From NCBI RefSeq assembly GCF_014172405.1, contig NZ_WNXC01000001.1, forward strand, positions 1,855,340 to 1,919,339: a stretch of 64,000 nt of DNA. Direction: 5' to 3'. This stretch comes from Pedobacter gandavensis (lineage in GTDB: Bacteria > Bacteroidota > Bacteroidia > Sphingobacteriales > Sphingobacteriaceae). The notes beneath the pieces were generated by a model. The model worked only from the letters and a program-made list of their open reading frames with translations, was not told the DNA's origin and made no database searches. Shown piece after piece: positions 51,624 through 60,501 of the stretch (position 1 is its first letter; each line of letters begins with the position of its first letter). Both the position numbers and the translations under genes were made by a program.

Positions 51624-52064
51624 TTACAACCCATACACCAACATCCCAGCATCACGGCCATGGTTTGATGTCCTTGTATCCCACCTGGTAATCTGCTTAA
51701 ACTTTACTGAATCAACCTTAGTTCTGATTGATTGCGGAGCCACCATCTGGTATGAGATACCTTCACTGATTAAGAACTCTTCCCATTGCTTACACTGGAT
51801 CTTTATTGCCCCAGCGCCTTGGACCTTGACTTGTGAATTCGCCCCATATCGTTTCCTTTTGCGAGCATCCTCCACCCTGACAAAAATCTTCTGATCATTA
51901 TCCCTGGCAAACTGATTGTTCTCCTGGACCAGCTTAAACGCTTCATGAATCATGAGTGTCTTTACAAGGGTCAACTTCTTGCTTAGCCTGCAGTACACTG
52001 CCAGTCCAGTCTTTGTCCCTGGATCAATCCCGATCACATATAGCAGCTTTTTGTTTGTCTCCAT
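51624..52064 (-). CDS. RuvC-like Holliday junction resolvase
   Basis: 146 residues from ATG 52064 (a longer start at 52088 overlaps the previous gene). RNase H-like fold: 'VIGIDPGTKTGLAVY' with the first Asp, 'VRVEDARKRKRYG' with Glu/Asp, and the C-terminal 'SNHGRDAGMLVYG' with the last Asp. It likely resolves branched phage DNA before packaging. It ends the replication operon. Confidence 0.8.
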   Translation of the reverse strand: METNKKLLYVIGIDPGTKTGLAVYCRLSKKLTLVKTLMIHEAFKLVQENNQFARDNDQKIFVRVEDARKRKRYGANSQVKVQGAGAIKIQCKQWEEFLISEGISYQMVAPQSIRTKVDSVKFKQITRWDTRTSNHGRDAGMLVYGL

Positions 52065-52074
52065 GTTGTTTGAA

Positions 52075-52926
52075 TTAGAACTCTTCATTGACTGCCTGGT
52101 CTATTGTTTTGACTTGCTTCTTTAGGCCCTCAAACCATTCAATTAATCCAAGCGCCATGGCTCGGGAAATCACCTGCGGATCGTCAGTTGCCTTCTCAAT
52201 CAGCTCATCATAGGCGATTGACATCTTCCTTCGTTCATCCAGGGTAGTAGCATTCACGGGATCTCTTTCCTTGGCAATCTGTTCAAGTGCTTTGGTCTTA
52301 AGTTTATCCCGGGTACCTTCATCAAACCTGATTAGCTTTGATCTCCAAAGTATTTTAAAGCAGAAGGCAGCTTCAATTGGCTGAATAACGATACCTGATT
52401 GAAAATTTGAATAAAGAACTTTTAACCTCATCACGAAGCTATCCCATTGCTCCTGTGGAGTTGGCTCTGCCTTTGGCTGAACATCATTCTCTTCAAGTTG
52501 GAGCTGAATAAGTTTTGCATCTTTCCTGTTCTCGCTTGCCATATAAGCACGAATCCAGCTAGTAACAGTTGCTGGAGCAATTCCGAAAAACTCCTCTTTA
52601 AATTGCCTATCGGATCCTCTTTTAATCGCAACTGAAACTTCATCAATTGAAACTGATTGATATAACTTCTCACTGCCAAGGAATTCTGTTAAGTAAATCT
52701 GCAGCTTCAAAAATTCTACAGTTTCCGGCGCTTTGTATCCCAGATGATAGTAGGCTTTGCTTAAAGCGTCCTTCAAATGCTTTCCAATTCTTGAAGGTGC
52801 CAAAAAGCAAATCTTTGGACTTTTGAATGCTTCAATGAGTTCCTGACAAGCTAACGATGGAGATGATACAATTTCCCCAGTGACTGAAACAGACTGAACA
52901 TATCCATTTAATTGTATTTTATTCAT
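52075..52926 (-). CDS. Hypothetical replication-operon protein (283 aa)
   Basis: Not recognised. Soluble helical protein between the replication initiator-like gene (2 bp before it) and the RuvC-like gene. 'FKEEFFGIAPATVTSWIRAYMASENRKDAKLIQLQLEEN' reads as a helix-turn-helix followed by a helix, so it may bind DNA. A helicase-loader or replication role is likely from context only. Confidence 0.6.
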   Translation of the reverse strand: MNKIQLNGYVQSVSVTGEIVSSPSLACQELIEAFKSPKICFLAPSRIGKHLKDALSKAYYHLGYKAPETVEFLKLQIYLTEFLGSEKLYQSVSIDEVSVAIKRGSDRQFKEEFFGIAPATVTSWIRAYMASENRKDAKLIQLQLEENDVQPKAEPTPQEQWDSFVMRLKVLYSNFQSGIVIQPIEAAFCFKILWRSKLIRFDEGTRDKLKTKALEQIAKERDPVNATTLDERRKMSIAYDELIEKATDDPQVISRAMALGLIEWFEGLKKQVKTIDQAVNEEF

Positions 52927-52928
52927 GA

Positions 52929-53798
52929 CTACTTACTTTGATTAATTCTTTCCATTTGTTCTACCATATCCCAATAGTCTGTACTAGCAGCGTTTAAATC
53001 CATGACTGCTTCTGCTTTCCCTTTTTCATTTTTACCGGAACTTTTTTCTTTTTCTAATCCGATGTTTATCCAATTGTAGCAATGCTGCCTGGTGTCATTC
53101 AAATCTCTTTTATCTTGACCTGATGCTTTCATGGTGTCAAAAAACTCAAGCACCCATTTTTTTGCATTTTTAACGTTTCCCAACTTTAATTTTCTAGTCA
53201 TGTGTTCCAACCAAACTGAGCTTTGATTAAGGCAGATAAATTCGACGTCATCCATGGAAGAATAAACCGAAGAAGATCCAATTGGAATAAGATTTTTTTG
53301 TGTGAAAATTTCCTCTTCTTCCTCCTCTCTCTTCTCTCCTTCTATATTCGGAATCCTTTCCTCTATAAGTTTACTTATGTAGTCGTCATCTGGTGACACC
53401 TTTTTTTGGATTAAGGTATCATTTGGTGATAGCTTTTGTGACACCTTTTTATTACTAAAGGTGTCATCTATGACCACCTTTCCGTCAACTAAAAGGTGTC
53501 TGTTGCTGATACCTTTAATCGTATTATTGATCACATATACTGTATTGACTTTTCGACCATCTCCGGAATTAAAATCTATAAGACCCTTTGTTTTAAGAAC
53601 CACCCTAGCCTTTTTCATGGCATTTACACTCATCCCCGCATCCGAAGTGAAATGATCATTACTGAAGTTAAAAGGGTTCTTCCTATGCAGATCATTCCAC
53701 TTGTAAAGTAATGCGAAATAAACAGCCTTCTCATTCGGTGTGAATGAAAATTCTTTATTTATTTTCCAGAAGTGATTGAGTAAGTCTATATAGTTCAT
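52929..53798 (-). CDS. Replication initiation-like protein with N-terminal winged helix
   Basis: 289 residues. The N-terminal part 'FSFTPNEKAVYFALLYKWNDLHRKNPFNFSNDHFTSDAGMSVNAMKKARVVLKTKGLIDF' is the winged-helix domain found in phage replication proteins (DnaD/RepA-like). A long acidic linker (EEEEE, about 158-163) follows, then a helical C-terminus. It leads the replication operon with a nearly leaderless mRNA behind the dyad promoter at 53812-53843. Confidence 0.75.
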   Translation of the reverse strand: MNYIDLLNHFWKINKEFSFTPNEKAVYFALLYKWNDLHRKNPFNFSNDHFTSDAGMSVNAMKKARVVLKTKGLIDFNSGDGRKVNTVYVINNTIKGISNRHLLVDGKVVIDDTFSNKKVSQKLSPNDTLIQKKVSPDDDYISKLIEERIPNIEGEKREEEEEEIFTQKNLIPIGSSSVYSSMDDVEFICLNQSSVWLEHMTRKLKLGNVKNAKKWVLEFFDTMKASGQDKRDLNDTRQHCYNWINIGLEKEKSSGKNEKGKAEAVMDLNAASTDYWDMVEQMERINQSK

Positions 53799-53811
53799 AA
53801 AAGGGGGTGAT

Positions 53812-53853
53812 CAAACTTAAAAATATTACACTGAATTACCAAAAAGTAACATC
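53812..53853 (-). promoter_or_regulatory. Dyad-containing promoter of the replication operon
   Basis: On the minus strand TTTG (complement of 53840-53843), 20 bp, TAAGTTTG (complement of 53812-53819), with an imperfect dyad GTTACT-TTTTGG-TAATTC over the -33 box. Predicted start near 53805, a few nt before the ATG at 53798. Confidence 0.68.
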
Positions 53854-54091
53854 AAATAGTGTAAAAATTGGGATCTATTTCTCTTAGATCATTTGGATTA
53901 CATAGGAACACTATACCATTGCGATCGCGTACTTTTGCGTTATATGATGGTGTAGATAGGTTTATGATCGTAACCTCCTCTGTGAGGGCTCTAATCGTAT
54001 CCTGTAACCTTTCTTGGTATGATGCAGACTTAGAATTATTATTCATTGTGCTGACACCTGGTACCAGAGTAACTTTATCTCCTGCTTGCAT
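53852..54091 (-). CDS. Hypothetical small protein (79 aa)
   Basis: Not recognised. A small basic protein with 'YNAKVRDRNGIVFLCNPNDLREIDP', beta-like (SH3-like KOW look is possible: 'AGDKVTLVPG'). It is transcribed toward the replication promoter. Confidence 0.6.
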   Translation of the reverse strand: MQAGDKVTLVPGVSTMNNNSKSASYQERLQDTIRALTEEVTIINLSTPSYNAKVRDRNGIVFLCNPNDLREIDPNFYTI

Positions 54092-54133
54092 AAATTATTG
54101 TTTTAATGTTGTAAATTTAATTACACTGATTCT

Positions 54134-55270
54134 CTAAATGACTGCCTCACAAATATTATAGACACTTACGCAGCCAGGAGCAGACACAAGGGCCTTCATC
54201 TGGTTTGGATTTTCTATGACATATTTAACTACATCCTTAATCGTTGGTACTTTTACCATTCTCAAAATAAATTCATCACCTGATTCATCCAAGTAAACAG
54301 CTATATGATCATTCTTAAAGTACATTTGATATAGCCTTTCTTCGGGATTGAGAACACTAGCGTCAAACATTGCTGATTGTCCTTTAATTGGCTTTTTGGA
54401 TTTGGCAGAAAATAATTTAATTAGGTCTTCCCTATAAATCTTTACCTCAGCCGTTTTTGTACAGAACCTTGATGGAATATATCCATGAGGAAAAAATGTA
54501 CTCCCAGACAACTGTTCTAACTGATCTATCTGATCTATTCTCTTGGGTGAATTTATAGCAATAAGCCTAACCTCACCAAGCTGGCACATAATACAAGGAT
54601 AGCAACCGACTCTAGAACTTCCTGACCTATAAAGAGGATTAGCAGGAGAATTATGATTAAAACAAACATTAAACACCTCACTGTGCGTTAGTTTTAGTAT
54701 TGGCCTTGAAACGATAACATCATACTTCTCCAAGTGAGCCAATACGTCAGCCTTCCTATAAGTATGAAATTTTGGTTTTCCATTTTTATCATAACCAAAT
54801 GGTTCTAGATAAAATTTGAAATAATCATCAGTAGCCTTTAAGTTACGTCTTGCTGCGCTTTCCTCAGCTCTTACTCCCTGGATTAAAACCAAGTCTTCAA
54901 GCACGTTATCCAGTATATAATCAATAACTGGACGAACCTTTAAGTCTTCTGTGCAGAACCGTCTTCTAGTAGAAGGAAACCTACTTCTGTACATTACCAT
55001 TTCAGCAAAAACACTCTGATGACCAAAAATTTCTATAATTCTAAGCCTTGTTTCTTCGGTAATTCTATCTTGAAAATATGATGACTTAATTTTAAGAAAT
55101 GTCTTGCCTATTCGACTTTCAAGATACTCCATGTGCTTGTAAACCGCCTGATCGTCCCACTGTAGGTCACTAAATATTACCTCCCAATCATTAAATGGCA
55201 GATTATCGAAGGCCCACCACATGGCTGCTTCACTATCTTTTCCTGTTGATGATAATACGATATGTTTCAT
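54134..55270 (-). CDS. PAPS reductase-family (PP-loop) protein
   Basis: 378 residues. N-terminal PP-loop 'SSTGKDSEAAMWW' (about 7-19) is a variant of SGGKDS. Then come 'STRRRFCTEDLKVRPV' and 'LIQGVRAEESAARR', both family-typical, and a Cys cluster 'VGCYPCIMC' (about 222-230) that may hold a metal or Fe-S centre. Related proteins reduce PAPS or put sulfur into DNA (DndC) or RNA. In phages they are widespread with no known role. DNA or tRNA modification is a possibility. Confidence 0.85.
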   Translation of the reverse strand: MKHIVLSSTGKDSEAAMWWAFDNLPFNDWEVIFSDLQWDDQAVYKHMEYLESRIGKTFLKIKSSYFQDRITEETRLRIIEIFGHQSVFAEMVMYRSRFPSTRRRFCTEDLKVRPVIDYILDNVLEDLVLIQGVRAEESAARRNLKATDDYFKFYLEPFGYDKNGKPKFHTYRKADVLAHLEKYDVIVSRPILKLTHSEVFNVCFNHNSPANPLYRSGSSRVGCYPCIMCQLGEVRLIAINSPKRIDQIDQLEQLSGSTFFPHGYIPSRFCTKTAEVKIYREDLIKLFSAKSKKPIKGQSAMFDASVLNPEERLYQMYFKNDHIAVYLDESGDEFILRMVKVPTIKDVVKYVIENPNQMKALVSAPGCVSVYNICEAVI

Positions 55271-55369
55271 TGGTTGAATTTAGGCGGAGCGACTGACACC
55301 GATCAAAGCTTGTTACACTCCGCCTGGGTTAAAAATTGAACTATTAATATTGTAGAATTGATTGCAGTC

Positions 55370-55705
55370 TTATGGTGTTTTCTTAACCATCAAACACCCG
55401 TCTTCCATATATGTCTTGAACTGGTGTTTCTTACAGGCGCATTTTAGAACCTTACCAGCTAGCACTTGTACGTCGTCCTCATTTTCAGAAGAATCTTCCA
55501 AAAATATGAGTTGGCCACAGAAACAGTTGAAATGATCCCTAAAGGTGACTACTGTCTCAGTATCTGGATCTAACATCAAGCCTTCTTTTAAGGCTGCAGT
55601 ATGTTTTTCAATATAATCAAGCGCCTGTATTTGTTCAAGGTTCCCAAACTCTACCGGCATCTCCTGCCCGTCTTTGTAAAATTTTCCGTTTTTGATCGTT
55701 ACCAT
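55370..55705 (-). CDS. Hypothetical zinc-ribbon-like protein (111 aa)
   Basis: Not recognised. It has two Cys pairs, 'CFCGQ' (about 62-64) and 'CACKKH' (about 89-91), arranged like a zinc ribbon. Soluble, acidic. Located between the exonuclease and the PP-loop gene. Confidence 0.6.
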   Translation of the reverse strand: MVTIKNGKFYKDGQEMPVEFGNLEQIQALDYIEKHTAALKEGLMLDPDTETVVTFRDHFNCFCGQLIFLEDSSENEDDVQVLAGKVLKCACKKHQFKTYMEDGCLMVKKTP

Positions 55706-55709
55706 AACA

Positions 55710-56462
55710 TTATTGATTAATGCCCAACAATTGCTCGCAGATCTTCATTGTATCTGAGGCAAAATCTTTCCCATACATCCAGGAGACATATCCTAAATCA
55801 TACTTTGCTTTCTTGCCTTTGTTTCCTCCAAAATTGAAAATGATGTCACCTTCATTGTCTGTGGTGAATTTACCAGACAGATCAAGAATGGTTCTTCCGT
55901 AATTACAGAAGGAAGAAAGTTCCTGAATATCTGAGGGCAGATCAGGATAGCGATCCATTTGGTTAATAAATACCTCTACAGTTGCCAGAATATCTGCCTC
56001 AGCACTATGTGCATTCTCCAGTACGGTACCGCAATAAAACTTATACGCTGCAGTAAGTGTCCTCTCTTCTTTCCTTTTGAAGATATTACCCGCATCAACC
56101 ATACTAAAGGCATGATAATTCCAGAACCGACCTGTTTTAAGGAATTCAAAAAACAACATGGGAATATCGTAGCTGTTACTGTTAAAGCCTCCAAAATCAC
56201 ACAGCAGTATAAAAGTCCAGATCTCTTCTGCAGCTTGCTCAAAAGTCGGGCAGTCGATTACATCTGCATCAAAAATGCCGTGGATTGCAGATGATTCTGC
56301 GGGGATCGGCATACCTGGATTAATTAGCCAGGTTTTCACCTCCCTACTGTAATCAGGGTGTATCTTACAAATTGCAAGCTCTATAATTTTATCGTTTTGC
56401 TTGTCTAAACCGGTCGCTTCTATGTCAAAGAAGGCCAGTGGCCTGGTTAATTTTAATCTCAT
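55710..56462 (-). CDS. 3'-5' exonuclease (DnaQ-like, DEDDh)
   Basis: 250 residues. Exo I 'AFFDIEATGLD' (about 10-20), Exo II 'GGFNSNSYDIPMLFFEF' and Exo III 'HSAEADILATVEVF' make a full DEDDh active site. It could proofread, degrade host DNA or act with RecT. A short form of the common leader (TGCTTTAAAATGGGG at 56470-56484) lies before its ATG. Confidence 0.88.
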   Translation of the reverse strand: MRLKLTRPLAFFDIEATGLDKQNDKIIELAICKIHPDYSREVKTWLINPGMPIPAESSAIHGIFDADVIDCPTFEQAAEEIWTFILLCDFGGFNSNSYDIPMLFFEFLKTGRFWNYHAFSMVDAGNIFKRKEERTLTAAYKFYCGTVLENAHSAEADILATVEVFINQMDRYPDLPSDIQELSSFCNYGRTILDLSGKFTTDNEGDIIFNFGGNKGKKAKYDLGYVSWMYGKDFASDTMKICEQLLGINQ

Positions 56463-56473
56463 GATATTGTGCT

Positions 56474-57208
56474 TTAAAATGGGGTTTTAGTAAAATTTAT
56501 TTCCAATCCTTTGGAAGCAACATTAACTGTTTTGGCAGTCTGTTCTTTAACCTCATGCTGAAACCGCTCAGCATGGCTATTACTATCACTAAGGTGGATC
56601 AACAGGATATTATTTACTGAAGTAAGGTCATTTGCTTTTAAAAACTCTTTACAGGTGGATAGGCTCATGTGGGATTTTAATACTCGATTTCTGAGAAATT
56701 CAGGAGTAGCCCCCGCAGCTAACTTTGCGTCTAAAATGGTCTGGCAATAATTAGCTTCAATGATTACATTATGAAGTCCAGGGAAGCTATACTCGCAGTA
56801 ATAAGTATCCGTGATGAATACGAATCTGCCAGTATCTTTATGCTCGACCATAAATCCCAAACAAGGAACATCATGCTGTAATGGAAATGCCATCACCTTA
56901 AAATTGCCTACCATAAACGACTGCATTGGGATTACTTCTTTAATCCTGTGACTTTTAAAACCGAAGGTATTCGCTGTTTCCAATAAGCAAAACACGTTAA
57001 TTCCTGCATTCACCACTTCTCTAACTCCTTTGCAATGGTCCTGATGTGAGTGGGACACAAGGCATCCCACTACTTTTTTCAGGTTGAAATTCAAAGATTG
57101 CTTAATGTCCTTAAATCGGACTCCACATTCAATTAGGAGTGCTTCATCTTCATTATGCACGATATAAGAGTTACCTACAGATCCAGAGCTTACAACTTTC
57201 AGTTTCAT
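56474..57208 (-). CDS. MBL-fold metallo-hydrolase
   Basis: 244 residues of the metallo-beta-lactamase fold, YycJ-like. Metal motif 'SHSHQDHCKG' (HxHxDH, about 52-61), with further His and Asp in 'FPLQHDVPCLGF' and 'ITDTYY'. Such genes stand next to recT in many phages and may be the nuclease partner of the annealase. It overlaps the RecT stop by 1 bp. Confidence 0.88.
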   Translation of the reverse strand: MKLKVVSSGSVGNSYIVHNEDEALLIECGVRFKDIKQSLNFNLKKVVGCLVSHSHQDHCKGVREVVNAGINVFCLLETANTFGFKSHRIKEVIPMQSFMVGNFKVMAFPLQHDVPCLGFMVEHKDTGRFVFITDTYYCEYSFPGLHNVIIEANYCQTILDAKLAAGATPEFLRNRVLKSHMSLSTCKEFLKANDLTSVNNILLIHLSDSNSHAERFQHEVKEQTAKTVNVASKGLEINFTKTPF

Positions 57209-58074
57209 TAAAATGGAGCTTTTGGTTGTTGACCTCCTACCGGTTCATCAAAAGCCTTATTTGGCTGCATTGCCGATTTTGTTTCTTCTACAGGAGGCAG
57301 AGGATTTGGGAAATCAATGGGAGTTTTATTTGCATTCGCAGCAATAGTTTCACTCACTGACTTGTCAAACACCTCAACATGATCTATGTCCTCAATATCA
57401 TAAGCTTCTTCTTCAGTTTTCATCCCCATGGATATCTCTGGAGCGTATTCATTAACCCAAAAAGATGCAGCTCTGTACTTTAACATTTTTTCGGGCATTG
57501 TTACCCATTTGCTGCCATTCTTGGTATACCAACCCTCTTGTATGGCCATCAAAATAGACACTGTTGATCCAATTAATTCTTGACCAGTAGACCGCTCAAT
57601 GCTGTAAGCAACCATTTCAATATTATCAATATTCGATGCATCAAACGGAGTTAGCAATTCTGTTTTAACTTTCATTGCTGTACCAGGAGCAAGTTTATCG
57701 ATGTAAGATTTCATCTGTATCACACCTAACTTCCCTTTATTTACAGCTCGGTACTTTATAGCATCGAATCTGCCACAGGTATTAACTGTTGCGATTAGGA
57801 ATTTACTAGACCAGGATGGCCTTCCATAAATAATAACCAGATTCTGCATTACCATGAGGGCATCCGCCCCCATTCTCTGAGCAAGCGATAAAGCTATCAT
57901 GCAATTAGCGCTTGCTTTTGCTTCGCTAACCTTATCAGATGCTCTGTACATATCAGGCACTAGTTCTGAATTAGAAAACATCGTGCTTATTTTTTGCATT
58001 ACATCGAATTGTTCTGGATCAAAGAAATTGAAACTTTGAGCAATACTTCTCTGTGTAGAAAGTTGTGTTGACAT
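57208..58074 (-). CDS. recT: RecT-family single-strand annealing protein
   Basis: 288 residues. The RecT family core is seen in 'GSTVSILMAIQEGWYTKNGSKWVTMPEKMLKYRAASFWVNEYAPEISMGMKTEEE' (about 166-220), preceded by 'AQRMGADALMVMQNLVIIYGRPSWSSKFLIATVN'. The Gln/Pro-rich C-terminus ending 'GGQQPKAPF' is like the acidic or flexible tail that meets SSB proteins. It anneals single strands for phage recombination. Confidence 0.88.
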   Translation of the reverse strand: MSTQLSTQRSIAQSFNFFDPEQFDVMQKISTMFSNSELVPDMYRASDKVSEAKASANCMIALSLAQRMGADALMVMQNLVIIYGRPSWSSKFLIATVNTCGRFDAIKYRAVNKGKLGVIQMKSYIDKLAPGTAMKVKTELLTPFDASNIDNIEMVAYSIERSTGQELIGSTVSILMAIQEGWYTKNGSKWVTMPEKMLKYRAASFWVNEYAPEISMGMKTEEEAYDIEDIDHVEVFDKSVSETIAANANKTPIDFPNPLPPVEETKSAMQPNKAFDEPVGGQQPKAPF

Positions 58075-58103
58075 ATTATTGATTTTTATGATTTGATTAT
58101 TTA

Positions 58104-60065
58104 CTATGCTACCCTTAGGGTTTTATCTTCCGGTGAAACGATAAGGTTAATTAACTGGGCGTTGATCTCCGGGATCATTGTAACAGATTCACGATTATCT
58201 AAGAAGATTGGAGCGGATAATCCATAATGCCTGCTAAGCGTGTTTATGATATCAATACCGGCCCAGATCTTCCCTGCAGTATTTAAATCCGAGAATGGCA
58301 CGCCTTTATACATGGTCTCACAGGTTTCATCCTCTTCTCCATTGACCTGGATGTTGAACATTTTGAAAGTGACGTATTTAAACATCCCATTGATACGAGC
58401 TTCTGTAGTCTCAATACGGGCTCTAGTGAACTCATTAATGCTAAACTCAATATTTTCCAGGTCAGCAATTTGCTGAGAAAGATTGCTTTCTTCATTTTCC
58501 AATTCAGATACACGTTTTAAGGCGTTTTCACGTTGAATCTTAGTTGTTAAATGTGATTTCAGCCCGTCAACATCAATAGAAATTAAGCGTTTTTGCTCCT
58601 TAATTTCTGATAAATCAATTTCTGGTTTATCTTCAGGCTGTCCCTCCAATGCAGTTAATTGTCCTTCTATTTGAACGTATTCATGGTCCTTTGCTAGTTT
58701 AAAATCAATTGACACACCCCCAATTGGAACAGCATTTTTCTCGTCAAACTCTGACAGTTCAGATTTTGTTGCCTCTAATTCAGCTTTTAACTTTTCAAGT
58801 GAGCTCTTTAGAATAGCCACTAAATCATTTGTTGAGGTAACTTCCTTTGCATGATTATTAGCATTAGCTACAATTACATTCAACTCTCGTTCTTTGGCCG
58901 AATTGAAATTAGTTTCTAGCTGGGACTTTTTAGATTCAATATCCTCCGTTTCAAATTCTCTACGACAAGCAGGACATTCAAACTCACCTTCCTTAAACTT
59001 AATTTGTTCAGAATTCTTATTGGACCAATCAACTCTTAATTGTTGAGTTTTAACTTCTAAATCTTTAACCTTTGATTCGGAAGACTCAATTAACAATGTT
59101 TTGCTTTTAATATCTCGCTCAGCATCTTGGACCTTATTTGCAAGTTCAATTCGCTTATTTTTGATATCATTTGCAGCATTAGTAAGCTCAACCTGAACAC
59201 GATGCCGAATTGAATTCAACTTGGTCTTAAGGTTATGAATAGTAGTTTGTTTTACCTGGATAGCTTCAAACTTGGTATTGTATGCCTTTGTCGTATCCGT
59301 CATAGAGGCATCTAAAAGTGCTATCTCTGCATTTTTAACACTTATCTCTACCTCAATAGCATCATACTCCTGAACCTCTGGAAGCGACCGATTAAGCTCA
59401 TCAATTCGATGAGGAATGGCAGTTAAATCGTCTTTCAACTTTTTCTTCTTAACTGCGATCTCATTTTTATACCCTTTAAGAGTTTTATTACTTAATGACT
59501 CAAGAAGCGTTATGAATTCCGGACGCGCCTGGGCAATCTCCTCATCAGAAACGTTGCCAGCCAATTCAAATAAGATGTTCCTACGCTCAGTCCATTTCAA
59601 TGAATTAAAATGATTTGGGTTGGTAAGAAGTTTTAAGGCACCTTCAGCAATGATCTCATCAATCTTTGCTGCATACTCTTTAGCTTGCATTGGAACATCA
59701 TTACAATAGAATAAATTCTCATTCCCAGAATAAACCTGATCTTTTTGTCCTTTAGGTTTTGTCCACTTTTCCCTAAAGACCCTTTTGAACACATCTGTAT
59801 TCCTGCCGGTTGTAAGGTGTATCTCTACTTCGTGGTCACCCCTATTTAATGAGGTATCAACAGTATTCTTAATGTTGAAGTCTTTACGATCATGGCTATC
59901 CTTACCGTAAAGAACCCAAAACCATGCATCAGCAATTGTGGTTTTAAAGCCGCCATTTGCCGCGTATATATTCGTGATGTCTTTAAAATCAATGGTTAAC
60001 TTTTTAACTCCTTTGAAGTTGGTAATGATCATTTTCGAAATGAACATATTCAATAAATCTTTCAT
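58104..60065 (-). CDS. SMC/SbcC-like ATPase with altered Walker A
   Basis: 653 residues. N-terminal ATPase half 'MIITNFKGVKKLTIDFKDITNIYAANGGFKTTIADAWFWVLYGKDS'; two coiled-coil arms (about 205-330 and 365-540) around a zinc-hook-like 'CPACRREF' near 364; C-terminal half with 'GLSAPIFLDNRESV' (Walker B). The usual GxNGxGKT loop reads A-A-N-G-G-F-K-T: the first and sixth glycines are Ala and Phe. The start at 60065 is directly behind the common leader (60067-60086). Likely works with the RecT block in DNA end processing. Confidence 0.85.
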   Translation of the reverse strand: MKDLLNMFISKMIITNFKGVKKLTIDFKDITNIYAANGGFKTTIADAWFWVLYGKDSHDRKDFNIKNTVDTSLNRGDHEVEIHLTTGRNTDVFKRVFREKWTKPKGQKDQVYSGNENLFYCNDVPMQAKEYAAKIDEIIAEGALKLLTNPNHFNSLKWTERRNILFELAGNVSDEEIAQARPEFITLLESLSNKTLKGYKNEIAVKKKKLKDDLTAIPHRIDELNRSLPEVQEYDAIEVEISVKNAEIALLDASMTDTTKAYNTKFEAIQVKQTTIHNLKTKLNSIRHRVQVELTNAANDIKNKRIELANKVQDAERDIKSKTLLIESSESKVKDLEVKTQQLRVDWSNKNSEQIKFKEGEFECPACRREFETEDIESKKSQLETNFNSAKERELNVIVANANNHAKEVTSTNDLVAILKSSLEKLKAELEATKSELSEFDEKNAVPIGGVSIDFKLAKDHEYVQIEGQLTALEGQPEDKPEIDLSEIKEQKRLISIDVDGLKSHLTTKIQRENALKRVSELENEESNLSQQIADLENIEFSINEFTRARIETTEARINGMFKYVTFKMFNIQVNGEEDETCETMYKGVPFSDLNTAGKIWAGIDIINTLSRHYGLSAPIFLDNRESVTMIPEINAQLINLIVSPEDKTLRVA

Positions 60066-60100
60066 TTTGCTTTAAATATTAAGGGGAATTATTTGATTGA

Positions 60101-60220
60101 TTATTTTTTTAGGCCTTCTATGCCTATTTTTAATTTACCACACTCAATGAGCATGATATCTATTTTTTTTAGGAGTAGCTCAACTGTTGAACGAATCTCA
60201 ATTTTGTCCTTTTCTGACAT
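60101..60220 (-). CDS. Small hypothetical protein (39 aa)
   Basis: 39 residues, basic and helical ('KIEIRSTVELLLKKIDIMLIECGKLKIGIEGLKK'), overlapping the gene before it by 23 bp and filling the gap before the ATPase gene. Coding is inferred from the amphipathic pattern and packing. Confidence 0.5.
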   Translation of the reverse strand: MSEKDKIEIRSTVELLLKKIDIMLIECGKLKIGIEGLKK

Positions 60221-60413
60221 TTAGGAATAGTTTTAGGTACTTAATCATCTTTTCGGGTGGTACTGGATTACCGTGAACCTGGCTTTTAATATGACGGGTC
60301 CATTTGTTAAATCCTTCAGGAGAATTATTGTAATCCGTCGGGATAAATGTTGAAGAAATAGCCAGCACCTTTGGCAGGCATCCTTGTGCTTGTTTTGATG
60401 TTTGATTAATCAT
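60198..60413 (-). CDS. Hypothetical protein (71 aa)
   Basis: Not recognised. Small basic protein with 'FNKWTRHIKSQVHGNPVPPEKMIKYLKLFLNVRKGQN'. A full copy of the common leader (60423-60442) precedes its ATG by 9 bp. Confidence 0.6.
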   Translation of the reverse strand: MINQTSKQAQGCLPKVLAISSTFIPTDYNNSPEGFNKWTRHIKSQVHGNPVPPEKMIKYLKLFLNVRKGQN

Positions 60414-60501
60414 AACTTTGCGTTGCTTTAAAATGTTAAGGGGTTAACTCTTGATATTTAGCCTCGGACCTCGAATCCGGGGCTTTTTGCTTTTATAAAG
60501 T

